64,000 bases of DNA, from positions 81,113 through 145,112 of the forward strand of contig NZ_AQUZ01000021.1 of assembly GCF_000372465.1 (NCBI RefSeq). Reading direction: 5' to 3'. The translations under genes and the position numbers were made by a program. This DNA comes from Kribbella catacumbae DSM 19601 (GTDB lineage: Bacteria; Actinomycetota; Actinomycetes; Propionibacteriales; Kribbellaceae). Below the pieces are notes generated by a model. That model worked only from the letters and a program-made list of their open reading frames with translations. It was not told the DNA's origin and ran no database searches. Of the stretch, positions 1-7,691 are shown one piece after another. Within the stretch, counting starts at the first letter, position 1; the number at the start of each line of letters is the position of its first letter.

Positions 1-2
1 GC

Positions 3-494
3 GTACCGGTTCGGGTGTGGCATGACCAGTTGCTCGTGAAGGAACCGCATAACAACGCGGCGACCGAGTTCCACCAGGACCGGCCGTACTGGCCGCACCT
101 GAATGACCGGCATTCGCTGTCCGCGTGGATCGCGCTGGTGGATGTGCCGCCGGAGCGTGGGTGCATGACGTTCCTGCCCGGCAGTCAGCACCAGACCAGC
201 CTGCAGCCGCAGAACCTGCACGACGAAGACGATCTCTTCCAGCTCGACCCGTCACTGCGCTGGATCCCGCGCGTGACAGTCCCCCTACGAGCCGGCGACT
301 GCACCTTCCACAACAGCTACACCGGCCACATGGCACTCCCGAACCGCACCGACCTCGCCCGCCTCGCCCACGTCACCATCTACATGGACGCCACCACCCA
401 ATACAACGGCCGCCCCCACCCCATAACCGACCCCCTAAACCTCCACCCCGGCACCCCACTAGACAGCGAAACCTTCCCCCAACCCGCCCGGTGA
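3..494 (+). CDS. Phytanoyl-CoA dioxygenase (PhyH) family protein, 5' partial
   Basis: C-terminal part of a non-haem Fe(II)/2-oxoglutarate oxygenase; the frame is open to the window's left edge, so the true start lies outside. Counting from the GTG at 15, the iron-binding H-x-D is seen as FHQD (H20, D22). The distal iron histidine (H105, in YTGHM) and the 2-oxoglutarate-binding arginine (R111, in PNRT) follow at the expected spacing. The upstream in-frame residues VPVRVWHDQ match the usual 'WHDQ..K' beta-strand before the H-x-D in PhyH proteins. PhyH enzymes hydroxylate diverse small molecules; the substrate cannot be told from this fragment. Confidence 0.85.
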   Translation, partial: VPVRVWHDQLLVKEPHNNAATEFHQDRPYWPHLNDRHSLSAWIALVDVPPERGCMTFLPGSQHQTSLQPQNLHDEDDLFQLDPSLRWIPRVTVPLRAGDCTFHNSYTGHMALPNRTDLARLAHVTIYMDATTQYNGRPHPITDPLNLHPGTPLDSETFPQPAR

Positions 495-512
495 GCTAAG
501 TAGTCTCAGGTT

Positions 513-779
513 GTGAACACGCGACCGCCTGACGACCCGGAGGAGATCCTGCGTGTGCTGCCGGCGAGGTGGCACGAACAGTTCCTGGGTGAGTATCGAG
601 GTGCCCTGGAGGCCGCTCACGACGTACGGCGGTTTCAGCAACTCTGTGAGGTCTTGCATCTCTGGAGACTTCGGGCTGTGGCGTACTCCAAGCCTGGATT
701 CGAGGAAGCCGCACAAGCTGCCAGGGAGGGCCGCGGCGACGAGTTCGGTTCAGCGGACCACGTGATCCGGCCCGGCTGA
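513..779 (+). CDS. Small hypothetical protein, DUF6247-like
   Basis: 88-aa protein starting at GTG 513, 18 bp after the oxygenase stop. Its pattern (PEEILRVLP, then FLGEYRGALEAA, then a helical segment ending LWRLRAVAYSKPGFE) resembles the small actinobacterial DUF6247 family, some members of which lie near RelE-like toxins. No toxin partner is seen here. All-helical and cytoplasmic by composition. The family assignment is from memory of the pattern and is tentative; that it is a real gene is more secure because its codon use is typical and it lies in a gap between two genes. Confidence 0.5.
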   Translation: MNTRPPDDPEEILRVLPARWHEQFLGEYRGALEAAHDVRRFQQLCEVLHLWRLRAVAYSKPGFEEAAQAAREGRGDEFGSADHVIRPG

Positions 780-818
780 TTGCCGTGGCGGCGGGCTGCG
801 GGCGTGGTGAGATGGGGT

Positions 819-1403
819 ATGGGTGATCTTGGGGCGAAGGTGGCGGGGAAGGGGTTTGGGCTGCCTGAGGGGGTTTGGGGGCGGGTTGGGGGGTGGTTGA
901 TGGCTCGGGGGAATGGGCCGACCGAGAAGCATTTGGTGAAGTTGGCGGGGTTGCGGGGCAAGGAGCATGTGCTGGTGTTGGGGCCGGGGCCCGGGGTGGG
1001 GCTGGTGGCTGCGGCGAAGTACGCCGGGATCGTGGTGGGGGTGGATCCGTCGGACACGATGTTGCTGGCGGCGCGATCTCGCTGTGGTGAGCTGATCGAA
1101 GCCGGGAAGGTCCAGTTGATTCGCGGGGACGCGGCCGACACGCATCAGCCGGATCATTCGGCGAGTGTGGTCATGTCGGTCAACAACGTGCAGCTGTGGG
1201 AGGACCGGCAGGCGGCGTACGCCGAGATCCGGCGGGTGATGAAGCCGACCGCGAGGCTGCTCATCTCGGTGCACAAGAAGTGGTCGCCGCCCGGCCTCGC
1301 CGCCGAACTCGAGAGTGCCGGGTTCACCAACGTCGTCGCGACCACCTGGGAGCCGCCCGGCCGGCGCGCCACCACCGCTGCCATCTATACGGCGAACCGT
1401 TAG
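819..1403 (+). CDS. Class I SAM-dependent methyltransferase
   Basis: About 194 aa from the ATG at 819; the same frame is open from a TTG at 780 but residues before MGDLGAK show no family similarity. Motif I is VLVLGPGPGVGL, followed by the acidic end of strand 2 (VGVDPSDTM) and a motif-IV-like SVVMSVNNVQLW, the standard Rossmann methyltransferase order. The C-terminus has the usual late strands (LLISVHKKW, VVATTWEPP). The acceptor is unknown. It overlaps nothing and converges on the exporter gene. Confidence 0.75.
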   Translation: MGDLGAKVAGKGFGLPEGVWGRVGGWLMARGNGPTEKHLVKLAGLRGKEHVLVLGPGPGVGLVAAAKYAGIVVGVDPSDTMLLAARSRCGELIEAGKVQLIRGDAADTHQPDHSASVVMSVNNVQLWEDRQAAYAEIRRVMKPTARLLISVHKKWSPPGLAAELESAGFTNVVATTWEPPGRRATTAAIYTANR

Positions 1404-1425
1404 CGGCAGCGGCGGAGGCCAACCA

Positions 1426-2853
1426 TCAGGCAGCGGCTGAAGCCTCAGCAAGCTGCTCTGAGCTCGGCTGCAACTGCGGCGACGCCAACGTCAGCAGGAC
1501 ATTGAGCCCTGCGAAGCCCGCCGCCACCAACAACCCTCGCTGGAAGCCGTCGACCAACGCCTGCTGCTGCGGCACACCGCTAGCCAGCGCGTCCGTAGTA
1601 CGGGTGATTGACAGCGTGGTGACGATCGCCAGCCCAAGCGCACCACCCACCTGGTACATCGCGCTGACGACACCCGATGCAGCGCCCGCTTCGTGGTGCT
1701 CGACCTCGGAGACCGCGGTGATCTGCCCCGGTACGCCGACGCCGAGGATGCCGAAGCCGAAGATGATCAAGCCCGGCAGCAGTTGGCTCGTGTAGCTGCC
1801 GGTCGCGTCGGCCTGCGAAAGCAACAGGAGTCCGATCACGCTGAGCACGGCCCCGGCCATTTGCACAGTGCGTGTGCCGACCCTCTGGACCAGCTGGGAG
1901 GCAAGCACCGCGCCGATGATCGCCGCGCCACCCATCGGCAGGAAGTGCACGCCCGCCTCGAGCGCGGAGTCGCCGCGCACCTGCTGCAGGTAGATGGCAG
2001 TCAGGAAGAACATCGACAGGAAGCCCGCGCCGTTCAAAGCCAGCGCCCCGCTCGACACGCTCAGCGCCCGCGACCGGAACAACCGCAGTGGGACCAGCGG
2101 CGCCTTCGACCGCGCTTCCACCATCACGAACGCAGCGAGCAGCGCGACACCGGCGATAAGGAAGAAGACCACCTCGCCCGAACCCCAGCCCTTGGGCTCC
2201 GACCGCACGACGCCGTACACGACCGCCAGCAGACCCGCAGTACCGAGTACTGCGCCTGCCGTGTCGAAGGCGCGATTGCCGTTCTCGTTGTGCCGGGTGT
2301 CGCGGACGTAGACCGGGATCAGCGCGACCAGGGCGATCACGATCGGCACGTTCACGAAGAACACCCACTGCCAGCTCAGCGCGTCGACCAGCAGCCCACC
2401 GGCCACCACACCGAGCGTGCCGCCGAGGCCGGCGAGGCCTCCCCAGACGCCCATCGCGATGTTCCGCTCGCGACCGTGCGCGAACGTGACGGTCAGAATC
2501 GCGAGCGCCGCGGGTGACAGCAACGCACCACCCAGCCCCTGTACTGCGCGGGCACCGATCAGGAACTCGGGCGAGTTCGCGAACCCGGCGACCAGCGAGG
2601 TGACGCCGAACAGCACCAGCCCGGCGACGAACACCCGGCGCGGACCGAGCAGGTCAGCCATCCGGCCGCCGAGCAGCAGGAAGCCGCCGAACAGCAGCGT
2701 GTAGGCGTTGATCACCCATTGCAGGGAGTCGGCGGAGAAGTTCAGGTCCGCCTGGATGTCGGGCAGTGCGACGTTCACGATCGTCACGTCGAGCACCACG
2801 ATGAACTGCGCTAGGGCCAACACCGCGAGTGTTGCCCAGGGACTGCGTCGCAT
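1426..2853 (-). CDS. MFS drug:H+ antiporter, DHA2 (EmrB/QacA) family
   Basis: 475-aa 14-helix integral membrane exporter. The N-terminus carries the DHA2 signature FIVVLDVTIVNVALPDI, and motif A-like GGRMADLLGPRRVF follows helix 2. The length is normal for EmrB/QacA proteins, which expel dyes, quaternary ammonium compounds and antibiotics using the proton gradient. It is divergently transcribed from a TetR gene with an 85-bp intergenic region full of repeats, the classical arrangement for a locally repressed efflux pump. Substrate unknown. Confidence 0.92.
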   Translation of the reverse strand: MRRSPWATLAVLALAQFIVVLDVTIVNVALPDIQADLNFSADSLQWVINAYTLLFGGFLLLGGRMADLLGPRRVFVAGLVLFGVTSLVAGFANSPEFLIGARAVQGLGGALLSPAALAILTVTFAHGRERNIAMGVWGGLAGLGGTLGVVAGGLLVDALSWQWVFFVNVPIVIALVALIPVYVRDTRHNENGNRAFDTAGAVLGTAGLLAVVYGVVRSEPKGWGSGEVVFFLIAGVALLAAFVMVEARSKAPLVPLRLFRSRALSVSSGALALNGAGFLSMFFLTAIYLQQVRGDSALEAGVHFLPMGGAAIIGAVLASQLVQRVGTRTVQMAGAVLSVIGLLLLSQADATGSYTSQLLPGLIIFGFGILGVGVPGQITAVSEVEHHEAGAASGVVSAMYQVGGALGLAIVTTLSITRTTDALASGVPQQQALVDGFQRGLLVAAGFAGLNVLLTLASPQLQPSSEQLAEASAAA

Positions 2854-2869
2854 GCCTACCTCACAGGAT

Positions 2870-2938
2870 GTCTACATTGTATGTATACGTTGTATGCGTA
2901 CGTGGTAGACGTTAGGTCTACGTTGTAAACTTGTCAAC
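2870..2938. promoter_or_regulatory. Candidate TetR operator region between exporter and repressor
   Basis: The divergent intergenic stretch is clearly AT-richer than its surroundings. It holds two head-to-tail 13-mers, TTGTATGTATACG (2877-2889) and TTGTATGCGTACG (2890-2902), differing at 2 positions. Next comes the inverted repeat GTAGAC-5 nt-GTCTAC (2905-2921), extended by matching TAC/GTA three bases further out. GTCTACRTTGTA also occurs as a direct repeat (from 2870 and from 2916). Placement between the two starts suggests TetR binding and control of both genes; this is inference. Confidence 0.55.
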
Positions 2939-3658
2939 GTGCCTCCCACCAGCAGCCAGACCGCCAAGCGGCTCGACCCGGACAAACTCGCGGCCAGCGC
3001 GCTCGAAATCGCCGATGCCGAGGGCCTCGAGGCCGTCACCATCCGCAAGCTCGCGCAGCGGCACGAGGTGACGCCGATGGCGCTCTACCGGCACTTCAGC
3101 GACAAGGACGACCTGCTCGCGGCGATCGGCGACCGGATCCTCGCCGACATCGAACTGCCGAAGCCGACCGGCGATCGCTGGGACGTCCAGCTGCTCGCGC
3201 TGCTGACCGCCTTCGTGGAAGCGTTGCGGCCGCACCCGAAGGTCGCCGGTCTGACGCTGTACCGGATCCTCATCGGCGAGCCCGGCCTCGCACTGGCCGA
3301 GCGGACGATGGAACTGCTGACCGAGGGCGGCTTCTCCGTCGACGACGCGGCCGAGGTCGGCAGACAGTCACTCTGCTCACTGATCACCCTGGTCACGACC
3401 GAGCCGGGCGCGAACGAGGACACCAATCCGATCGCCCGCGAGGACGCCCTCCGCGCCAAGCGCGCGTCACTGGCCGCGCTGTCGCCACATCGCTATCCAC
3501 TGATCACCGGGGCGGCCGACACTCTGATCTGCCCGGCATCGACCGACCGGTACTACGCCTTGGGTATCGACCTCGTCGTCGCGGGGATCCGCGGCGTCAG
3601 GATCTCAAGGACACTTCGCTTGGCAGAGGGGGTCGGCGGACCGAAGGACAGGAAGTAG
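2939..3658 (+). CDS. TetR/AcrR family transcriptional regulator
   Basis: 239 aa from a GTG. Residues about 10-55 hold the TetR helix-turn-helix (ALEIADAEGLEAVTIRKLA, then VTPMALYRHFSDKDDL). The C-terminal ligand/dimer domain has a helical TetR_C-like pattern (LTLYRILIGEPGLA). It is divergent from the DHA2 exporter, so it probably represses that pump and itself, with the pump substrate or a related molecule as inducer. The start lies only about 10 bp from the operator repeats, so the mRNA may be leaderless or nearly so. Confidence 0.9.
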   Translation: MPPTSSQTAKRLDPDKLAASALEIADAEGLEAVTIRKLAQRHEVTPMALYRHFSDKDDLLAAIGDRILADIELPKPTGDRWDVQLLALLTAFVEALRPHPKVAGLTLYRILIGEPGLALAERTMELLTEGGFSVDDAAEVGRQSLCSLITLVTTEPGANEDTNPIAREDALRAKRASLAALSPHRYPLITGAADTLICPASTDRYYALGIDLVVAGIRGVRISRTLRLAEGVGGPKDRK

Positions 3659-3857
3659 TGCCTTGATCAGTGCTATCCGGCGGCAGGCTGAGCGGTCGGA
3701 TAGGAGCGGCGGCCTACTACTGCCTGTCGTTGCGCTCAGACAGGCCGAGACGGCGACCGCCTCGTTCTCGGAGCCGTCGCATGTCGGGGCTCCCGCTGGC
3801 GGGCTGTGAGGTCTACGCTCCGAAGCGTTGTCAGACGATCACACGGGAGGTTTGTTC

Positions 3858-4043
3858 ATGGCGGGCAAGTTCGAGCTGTACGAAGACAAGTCGGGCCAGT
3901 ACCGGTTCCGCTTGAAGGCCGGCAACGGCGAGGTGATCGCCACCAGCAGCGAGAGCTACAAGACCAAGGCGGCCGCGCTGAACGGGATCGAGTCGATCAA
4001 GAAGAACGCCGGCGACGCGAACGTCGACGACCAGACTTCCTAG
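3858..4043 (+). CDS. DUF1508 (YegP-like) protein
   Basis: 61-aa protein, one copy of the DUF1508 fold: KFELYEDKSGQYRFRLKAGNG, then VIATSSESYKTKAAALNGIESIKKN. Bacterial YegP-type proteins carry one or two such units; this has one. The start is fixed at ATG 3858 by GGGAGG at 3845-3850; an upstream GTG at 3828 in the same frame lacks a site. Function is unknown. Followed by a strong bidirectional hairpin. Confidence 0.85.
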   Translation: MAGKFELYEDKSGQYRFRLKAGNGEVIATSSESYKTKAAALNGIESIKKNAGDANVDDQTS

Positions 4044-4060
4044 TTCACTGGTAACGCAAC

Positions 4061-4101
4061 GGAACGGCAGGAACTCCCCGAAGCGGAGCTCCTGCCGTTC
4101 C
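4061..4101. terminator. Bidirectional stem-loop terminator
   Basis: A 17-bp inverted repeat (arms 4061-4077 and 4085-4101, one mismatch, 7-nt loop) lies exactly between the convergent DUF1508 and YciI-like genes, so it can end both transcripts. Confidence 0.8.
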
Positions 4102-4118
4102 GTCGTCTCCGGACCGGG

Positions 4119-4481
4119 TCAGAGCCCCAGCTCGTGGATGACCGGCCGGACCTCGACGCCGAGACCCTCGATCCCCGCGTCCGGGATCATCGCGGCCAGC
4201 TCCTGCGCGCGTTCCGGGGTCTCGCAGTCCAGCAGGTAGTAGCCGGCCAGGAACTCCTTGGCCTCCAGGAACGGCCCGTCCGTCACCGCCGGTACGCCGT
4301 CGCGCACCTTGACCACCGACGTCTTGGCCGGCTCGGCCAGCGCGACCGTGCTGTGGAACTCACCGGACTCCTGCACGATCTGCAGGAACTTCTCGTGCCC
4401 ACTGAAGATCGCTTGCTGCTCGTCCTCGGTCAGCGCGCTCAGGACGTCGGGGTTGATGTTCAGCACAACCAGGTATTTCAC
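4119..4481 (-). CDS. YciI-like (DGPF) domain protein
   Basis: 120 aa with the YCII fold: MKYLVVLNINPD at the start, the diagnostic DGPFLEAKE around residues 67-75, and a C-terminal GLGVEVRPV strand. DGPF proteins are small alpha/beta-barrel proteins, often encoded with ECF sigma factors; no sigma gene is adjacent here. GGAGAGATC upstream of the ATG serves as ribosome site. Biochemical role unknown. Confidence 0.85.
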   Translation of the reverse strand: MKYLVVLNINPDVLSALTEDEQQAIFSGHEKFLQIVQESGEFHSTVALAEPAKTSVVKVRDGVPAVTDGPFLEAKEFLAGYYLLDCETPERAQELAAMIPDAGIEGLGVEVRPVIHELGL

Positions 4482-4569
4482 GGATCTCTCCTTCGCCGTC
4501 GGCTCCCGATCGGGAGCCTCTCGTCATCAGTACGGAGCGGGCCCCGCCACTTTGACATAGCGTCGCGGC

Positions 4570-5532
4570 ATGACTGAGCTGACTCTCGCGGACGTCCAGG
4601 CTGCGGCCGGACGGATCAAGGGTTTCGCACACCGTACGCCGGTGCTGACCTCCCGCACGTTGAACGAGCGGGCCGGGGCCGAGGTGTTCCTGAAGGCGGA
4701 GAACTTCCAGCGGGTCGGTGCGTTCAAGTTCCGCGGCGCCTTCAACGCCATCAGCCGCCTGACCGAGCAGCAACTCCAGCGTGGGGTCGCGGCGTACTCG
4801 TCGGGCAATCACGCCCAAGCGGTCGCGCTCGCGGCCCAGCTGGCCGGGACCTCCGCGGTGATCCTGATGCCGAAGGACGCGCCGCCGACCAAGATGGCGG
4901 CCACTCGCGGGTACGGCGCCGAGGTGGTGACGTACGACCGGTACGCCCAGAACCGCGCCGCGCTCGCCAAACAGCTGTCCGAGGAGCGCGGGCTGACCCT
5001 GATTCCGCCGTACGACCACTACGACGTGATGGCTGGGCAGGGCACGGTCGCGCTGGAGCTGATCGAGGAGGTCGGGCCGCTCGGCGCTCTGTTCGTACCG
5101 ATCGGTGGCGGCGGCCTGATCGCCGGCTGCGCGACGGCCGCGACCGCCCTGTCGCCCGGGATCAGCGTGATCGGGGTCGAACCGGCCGCCGGTGACGACA
5201 CAGCCCGATCGCTGGCCGCCGGCGAGCGGGTAGAGATCGACGTACCGCGGACGATCGCTGACGGTCAGGCGATCGCCAGCCCCGGCGAGCTGACCTTTCC
5301 TATCGTCCAGCGGCTGGTCGACCGCGTCGAGCTGGTCAGCGACGACGAGATCCGGGCAGCGATGACGTTCGCCTTCGAGCGCTTGAAGATCGTCGCCGAG
5401 CCGAGTGGCGCCTGTGCGCTCGCGGCCCTGCTGACCGGGCGGATCCAGAACCTGCCCGAGCGCGTCGGAGTGGTCGTGTCAGGCGGGAACGTGGGCCTGG
5501 AGAGGTGGCTGGAACTGCTCGCGAAGGCCTGA
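4570..5532 (+). CDS. Threonine/serine dehydratase (PLP-dependent, fold type II)
   Basis: 320-aa enzyme without the C-terminal ACT regulatory domain, so it resembles catabolic threonine ammonia-lyases (and serine racemase-like proteins) more than biosynthetic IlvA. The PLP lysine is K53 in AFKFRGAF; SSGNH (to H81) and the tetraglycine phosphate-binding loop GGGGLIAG (179-186) are intact, as is the C-terminal VVSGGNVG. It would convert L-threonine to 2-oxobutyrate and ammonia, or L-serine to pyruvate. Monocistronic, with a hairpin after the stop. The choice between threonine dehydratase and serine racemase/dehydratase cannot be settled from sequence. Confidence 0.9.
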   Translation: MTELTLADVQAAAGRIKGFAHRTPVLTSRTLNERAGAEVFLKAENFQRVGAFKFRGAFNAISRLTEQQLQRGVAAYSSGNHAQAVALAAQLAGTSAVILMPKDAPPTKMAATRGYGAEVVTYDRYAQNRAALAKQLSEERGLTLIPPYDHYDVMAGQGTVALELIEEVGPLGALFVPIGGGGLIAGCATAATALSPGISVIGVEPAAGDDTARSLAAGERVEIDVPRTIADGQAIASPGELTFPIVQRLVDRVELVSDDEIRAAMTFAFERLKIVAEPSGACALAALLTGRIQNLPERVGVVVSGGNVGLERWLELLAKA

Positions 5533-5546
5533 GCTGAGGGGCGCCT

Positions 5547-5563
5547 GGGCACGCACTGTGCCC
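5547..5563 (+). terminator. Hairpin after threonine dehydratase gene
   Basis: GGGCAC-5 nt-GTGCCC perfect hairpin 15 bp after the stop codon, without a T-run. A second hairpin (CACAGAG / CTCTGTG, 5571-5592) follows. Confidence 0.5.
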
Positions 5564-5588
5564 GTTGTCACACAGAGCCACCGGCCTC

Positions 5589-5604
5589 TGTGACCCAGGT
5601 CACC
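5589..5604. promoter_or_regulatory. CRP/GlxR-like binding site
   Basis: TGTGA-CCCAGG-TCACC matches the CRP/FNR-family consensus TGTGA-N6-TCACA at all but the last base; the core GTGAC-4-GTCAC is a perfect palindrome. It lies about 200 bp upstream of the c-di-AMP riboswitch and of the cell-wall hydrolase gene. In other actinobacteria Crp/GlxR also governs cell-wall hydrolase promoters; involvement here is inference. Confidence 0.45.
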
Positions 5605-5800
5605 CGGATCTGCTGTGCGGCCGCCTGAGCCACGCTCAGATGCCCCCAGGACACCTGGTGTTCACCACAGGTCCCTGAGCCGTCAGAGAGCCATTCAGGG
5701 CCTTTCCAGAGGGCCTCTGCCGATCTGAGGGTTTGCGTCGTGATCATTCTGTTATACAGTCGTCGGCGGTTCGACAAATGCGCCGAACTGCGAGTGTGTC

Positions 5801-5973
5801 AACGCCGAGTCCTGCCAGGCACACCCGCTCCCCTCGAACACCACATGGCAGGAGTGGGGGACCCAGGAAGTTGGGTCCCGACCGTGAGTGGTCGGGTCCC
5901 TGGGGTGAAGTCCGCGGGAGCGGACCGGGCTAATGACTCTCAGCCCGAACCCGACAGCTAACTTCACAGGCGT
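5801..5973 (+). ncRNA. Cyclic-di-AMP riboswitch (ydaO/yuaA class)
   Basis: All conserved blocks are present in order: CGCCGAGTCCTGCC, then GGCAGGAGTGGGGGACCCA, GGGGTGAAG, GGGCTAATGACT, CAGCCCGAACCCGACAGCTA, and the closing CAGGCG that pairs with the first CGCCG. The locus-specific stem around 5865-5925 (GGGTCCCGACC / GGTCGGGTCCC) also forms. In actinobacteria this class precedes genes for cell-wall hydrolases (NlpC/P60, Rpf) and is usually an OFF switch at high c-di-AMP. The hydrolase ATG follows 12 nt later. A possible -10 (TATACA, 5753-5758) lies about 45 bp upstream. Confidence 0.95.
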
Positions 5974-5985
5974 CGGGAGACAACC

Positions 5986-6846
5986 ATGCCCGTCACTGCC
6001 CGACGGACAGCGCTTCATGGCGCCGTCAGTCTGACCAGCGATGCCAGTACTCGGCCCACCGGTCGCACGTTGGCAAAGCATCGCAAGGTAAGTAAGTCCG
6101 CGTCCGCCCCGCGCGCCGCGGCAGCCGTCCTCTCGGTCGGCCTCGCAGTCGGTGGTGGAGCCGCGATCAGCGTGGTCGCCCCGCCGCAGACCGCGTCAGC
6201 AGCAACCACCACGACGCTCACCGCCGCTCAGGTTCGCGGCAACACGAGCATCGCCAGTCGCCCCCTGATTCGCTTCCGCGACTCGGGCAAGACCGTCAAA
6301 TACGTTCAGAAGACCCTGCGCCTTCCGCAGAACGGCTACTTCGGCAACAGCACGGTGGCCGCGGTGAAGAAGTTCCAGCGTTCCTGGGGCATCAAGTCCA
6401 CCGGCTACATGAGCAAGCCCACCTGGAACCGGCTGACCTGGGCCGCCAAGCACGGTGTGCTCTACGGCAAGAAGGGCGGATCGAGCACCACCACGACCTT
6501 CCGCGCGAAGGTCCTGCGTGAGGCTGCGAAGCTCAAGGGCACGCCGTACCGCTACGGCGGCACGACGACCAGTGGCTTCGACTGCTCCGGCTACACCGGC
6601 TACGTGTACAAGAAGGCCGGCAAGAAGCTGCCTCGTACGTCGCGTCAGCAGTACAGCGCGACGAAGCACATCAGCCGCTCGGCCGCCAAGCCCGGTGACC
6701 TGGTGTTCTTCCGCAACGGTGGTGGCGGCGTCTACCACGTCGGCATCTACGCCGGGAAGAACATGCTGTGGCACTCGTCCAAGCCGGGTAAGCCGATCGC
6801 CAAGGCGAAGATCTGGACCAAGAGCGTGGCCTTCGGCCGCGCCTGA
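5986..6846 (+). CDS. Secreted NlpC/P60 peptidoglycan hydrolase with peptidoglycan-binding domain
   Basis: 286 aa. A basic N-terminus (KHRKVSK) and hydrophobic segment about 42-66 ending TASA-A form a signal peptide, preceded by about 30 extra residues. Residues 92-150 are a PG_binding_1 domain (YVQKTLRLPQNGYFG, then KKFQRSWGI). Residues about 172-286 are the NlpC/P60 endopeptidase with catalytic C200 (FDCSGY), H251 (VYHVGIY) and a third polar residue near H263. It would cleave D-Glu-DAP (or related) peptide bonds in the wall. It is under c-di-AMP riboswitch control, linking hydrolysis to wall/osmotic signalling. GGGAGA 6 nt before the ATG fixes the start. Confidence 0.93.
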   Translation: MPVTARRTALHGAVSLTSDASTRPTGRTLAKHRKVSKSASAPRAAAAVLSVGLAVGGGAAISVVAPPQTASAATTTTLTAAQVRGNTSIASRPLIRFRDSGKTVKYVQKTLRLPQNGYFGNSTVAAVKKFQRSWGIKSTGYMSKPTWNRLTWAAKHGVLYGKKGGSSTTTTFRAKVLREAAKLKGTPYRYGGTTTSGFDCSGYTGYVYKKAGKKLPRTSRQQYSATKHISRSAAKPGDLVFFRNGGGGVYHVGIYAGKNMLWHSSKPGKPIAKAKIWTKSVAFGRA

Positions 6847-6895
6847 GGTTCCACCACGTCAGTGACCCCGACTCCCCCCTCGGGCCGCTGACCTG

Positions 6896-6951
6896 ACAAC
6901 CGGCCGTGGCGTCGTCGCCCCCACCCCTCCGACGACGCCCCGGCCGGTTGT
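6896..6951. terminator. Long hairpin terminator between hydrolase and response regulator genes
   Basis: Arms ACAACCGGCC..GGCGTCGTCG and CGACGACGCC..GGCCGGTTGT pair over about 20 bp with one small internal loop. Placed between convergent genes, it can act on both strands. Confidence 0.8.
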
Positions 6952-6968
6952 CCCATGTCTAGGGCGCA

Positions 6969-7625
6969 TTAGGTGTCGAGCAGGCCGGCGTCGTGCGCGA
7001 GGATCGCGACCTGGACCCGGTTGGTGGCGTTGAGTTTCACCAGCACCCGCGAGACGTGGGCCTTCACGGTCGCCTCGCTCATGAACAGCTCCCGGCCGAT
7101 GTCGGCGTTCGACAGGCCGCGCGCGACCGCCGCCAGGACTTCGCGCTCCCGGTCGGTGAGCGCGGTCAGCCGCTCCCGCGCCGTTCGCTGCCGGTCCGTC
7201 CGCGGATCCGCCGCGAAGTGCCCGATCAACCGCCGCGTCACCGCCGGCGAGAGCATCGCGTCGCCGTCCGCCACCACCCGGACCGCCTGGACCAGTTCGC
7301 GCGGCGGCGTGTCCTTGAGCAGGAAGCCGCTCGCTCCGGCCTGCAGCGCCCGGAACACGTAGTCGTCCAGATCGAATGTCGTCAGCACGATGACCTTTGG
7401 CGGGTCGGGTAGCTCCTGGACCTGCCGGGTCGCGGCCAGCCCGTCCAGCCGCGGCATCCGGATGTCCATCAGGACGACGTCCGGCCGGTGCTGCCGAACC
7501 ATCGCGGCCGCGTCCGCGCCGTCGTCGGCCTCGGCGACCACCTCGAGATCGTCGGCCGACTCCAGGATCATCTTCAGCCCGGCGCGGACCAGCGCTTCGT
7601 CGTCCACGATCAGCAGCCGCGTCAT
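6969..7625 (-). CDS. NarL/LuxR-type response regulator
   Basis: 218 aa: receiver domain 1-120 with acidic pair D8/D9, phosphoacceptor D54 (VVLMDIRMP) and conserved lysine in FLLKD; LuxR-type helix-turn-helix about 150-212 (LTDREREVLAAVARGLSNADIGRELF in part). It is the partner of the histidine kinase gene 66 bp upstream on the same strand. The divergent ABC exporter pair is its likely target. Confidence 0.93.
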   Translation of the reverse strand: MTRLLIVDDEALVRAGLKMILESADDLEVVAEADDGADAAAMVRQHRPDVVLMDIRMPRLDGLAATRQVQELPDPPKVIVLTTFDLDDYVFRALQAGASGFLLKDTPPRELVQAVRVVADGDAMLSPAVTRRLIGHFAADPRTDRQRTARERLTALTDREREVLAAVARGLSNADIGRELFMSEATVKAHVSRVLVKLNATNRVQVAILAHDAGLLDT

Positions 7626-7691
7626 CGATCTCCTTCTTTGCCTTCTTTGCCATCGGACTCTGCCATCTCTGACCCCACCCCACCACCCCGG

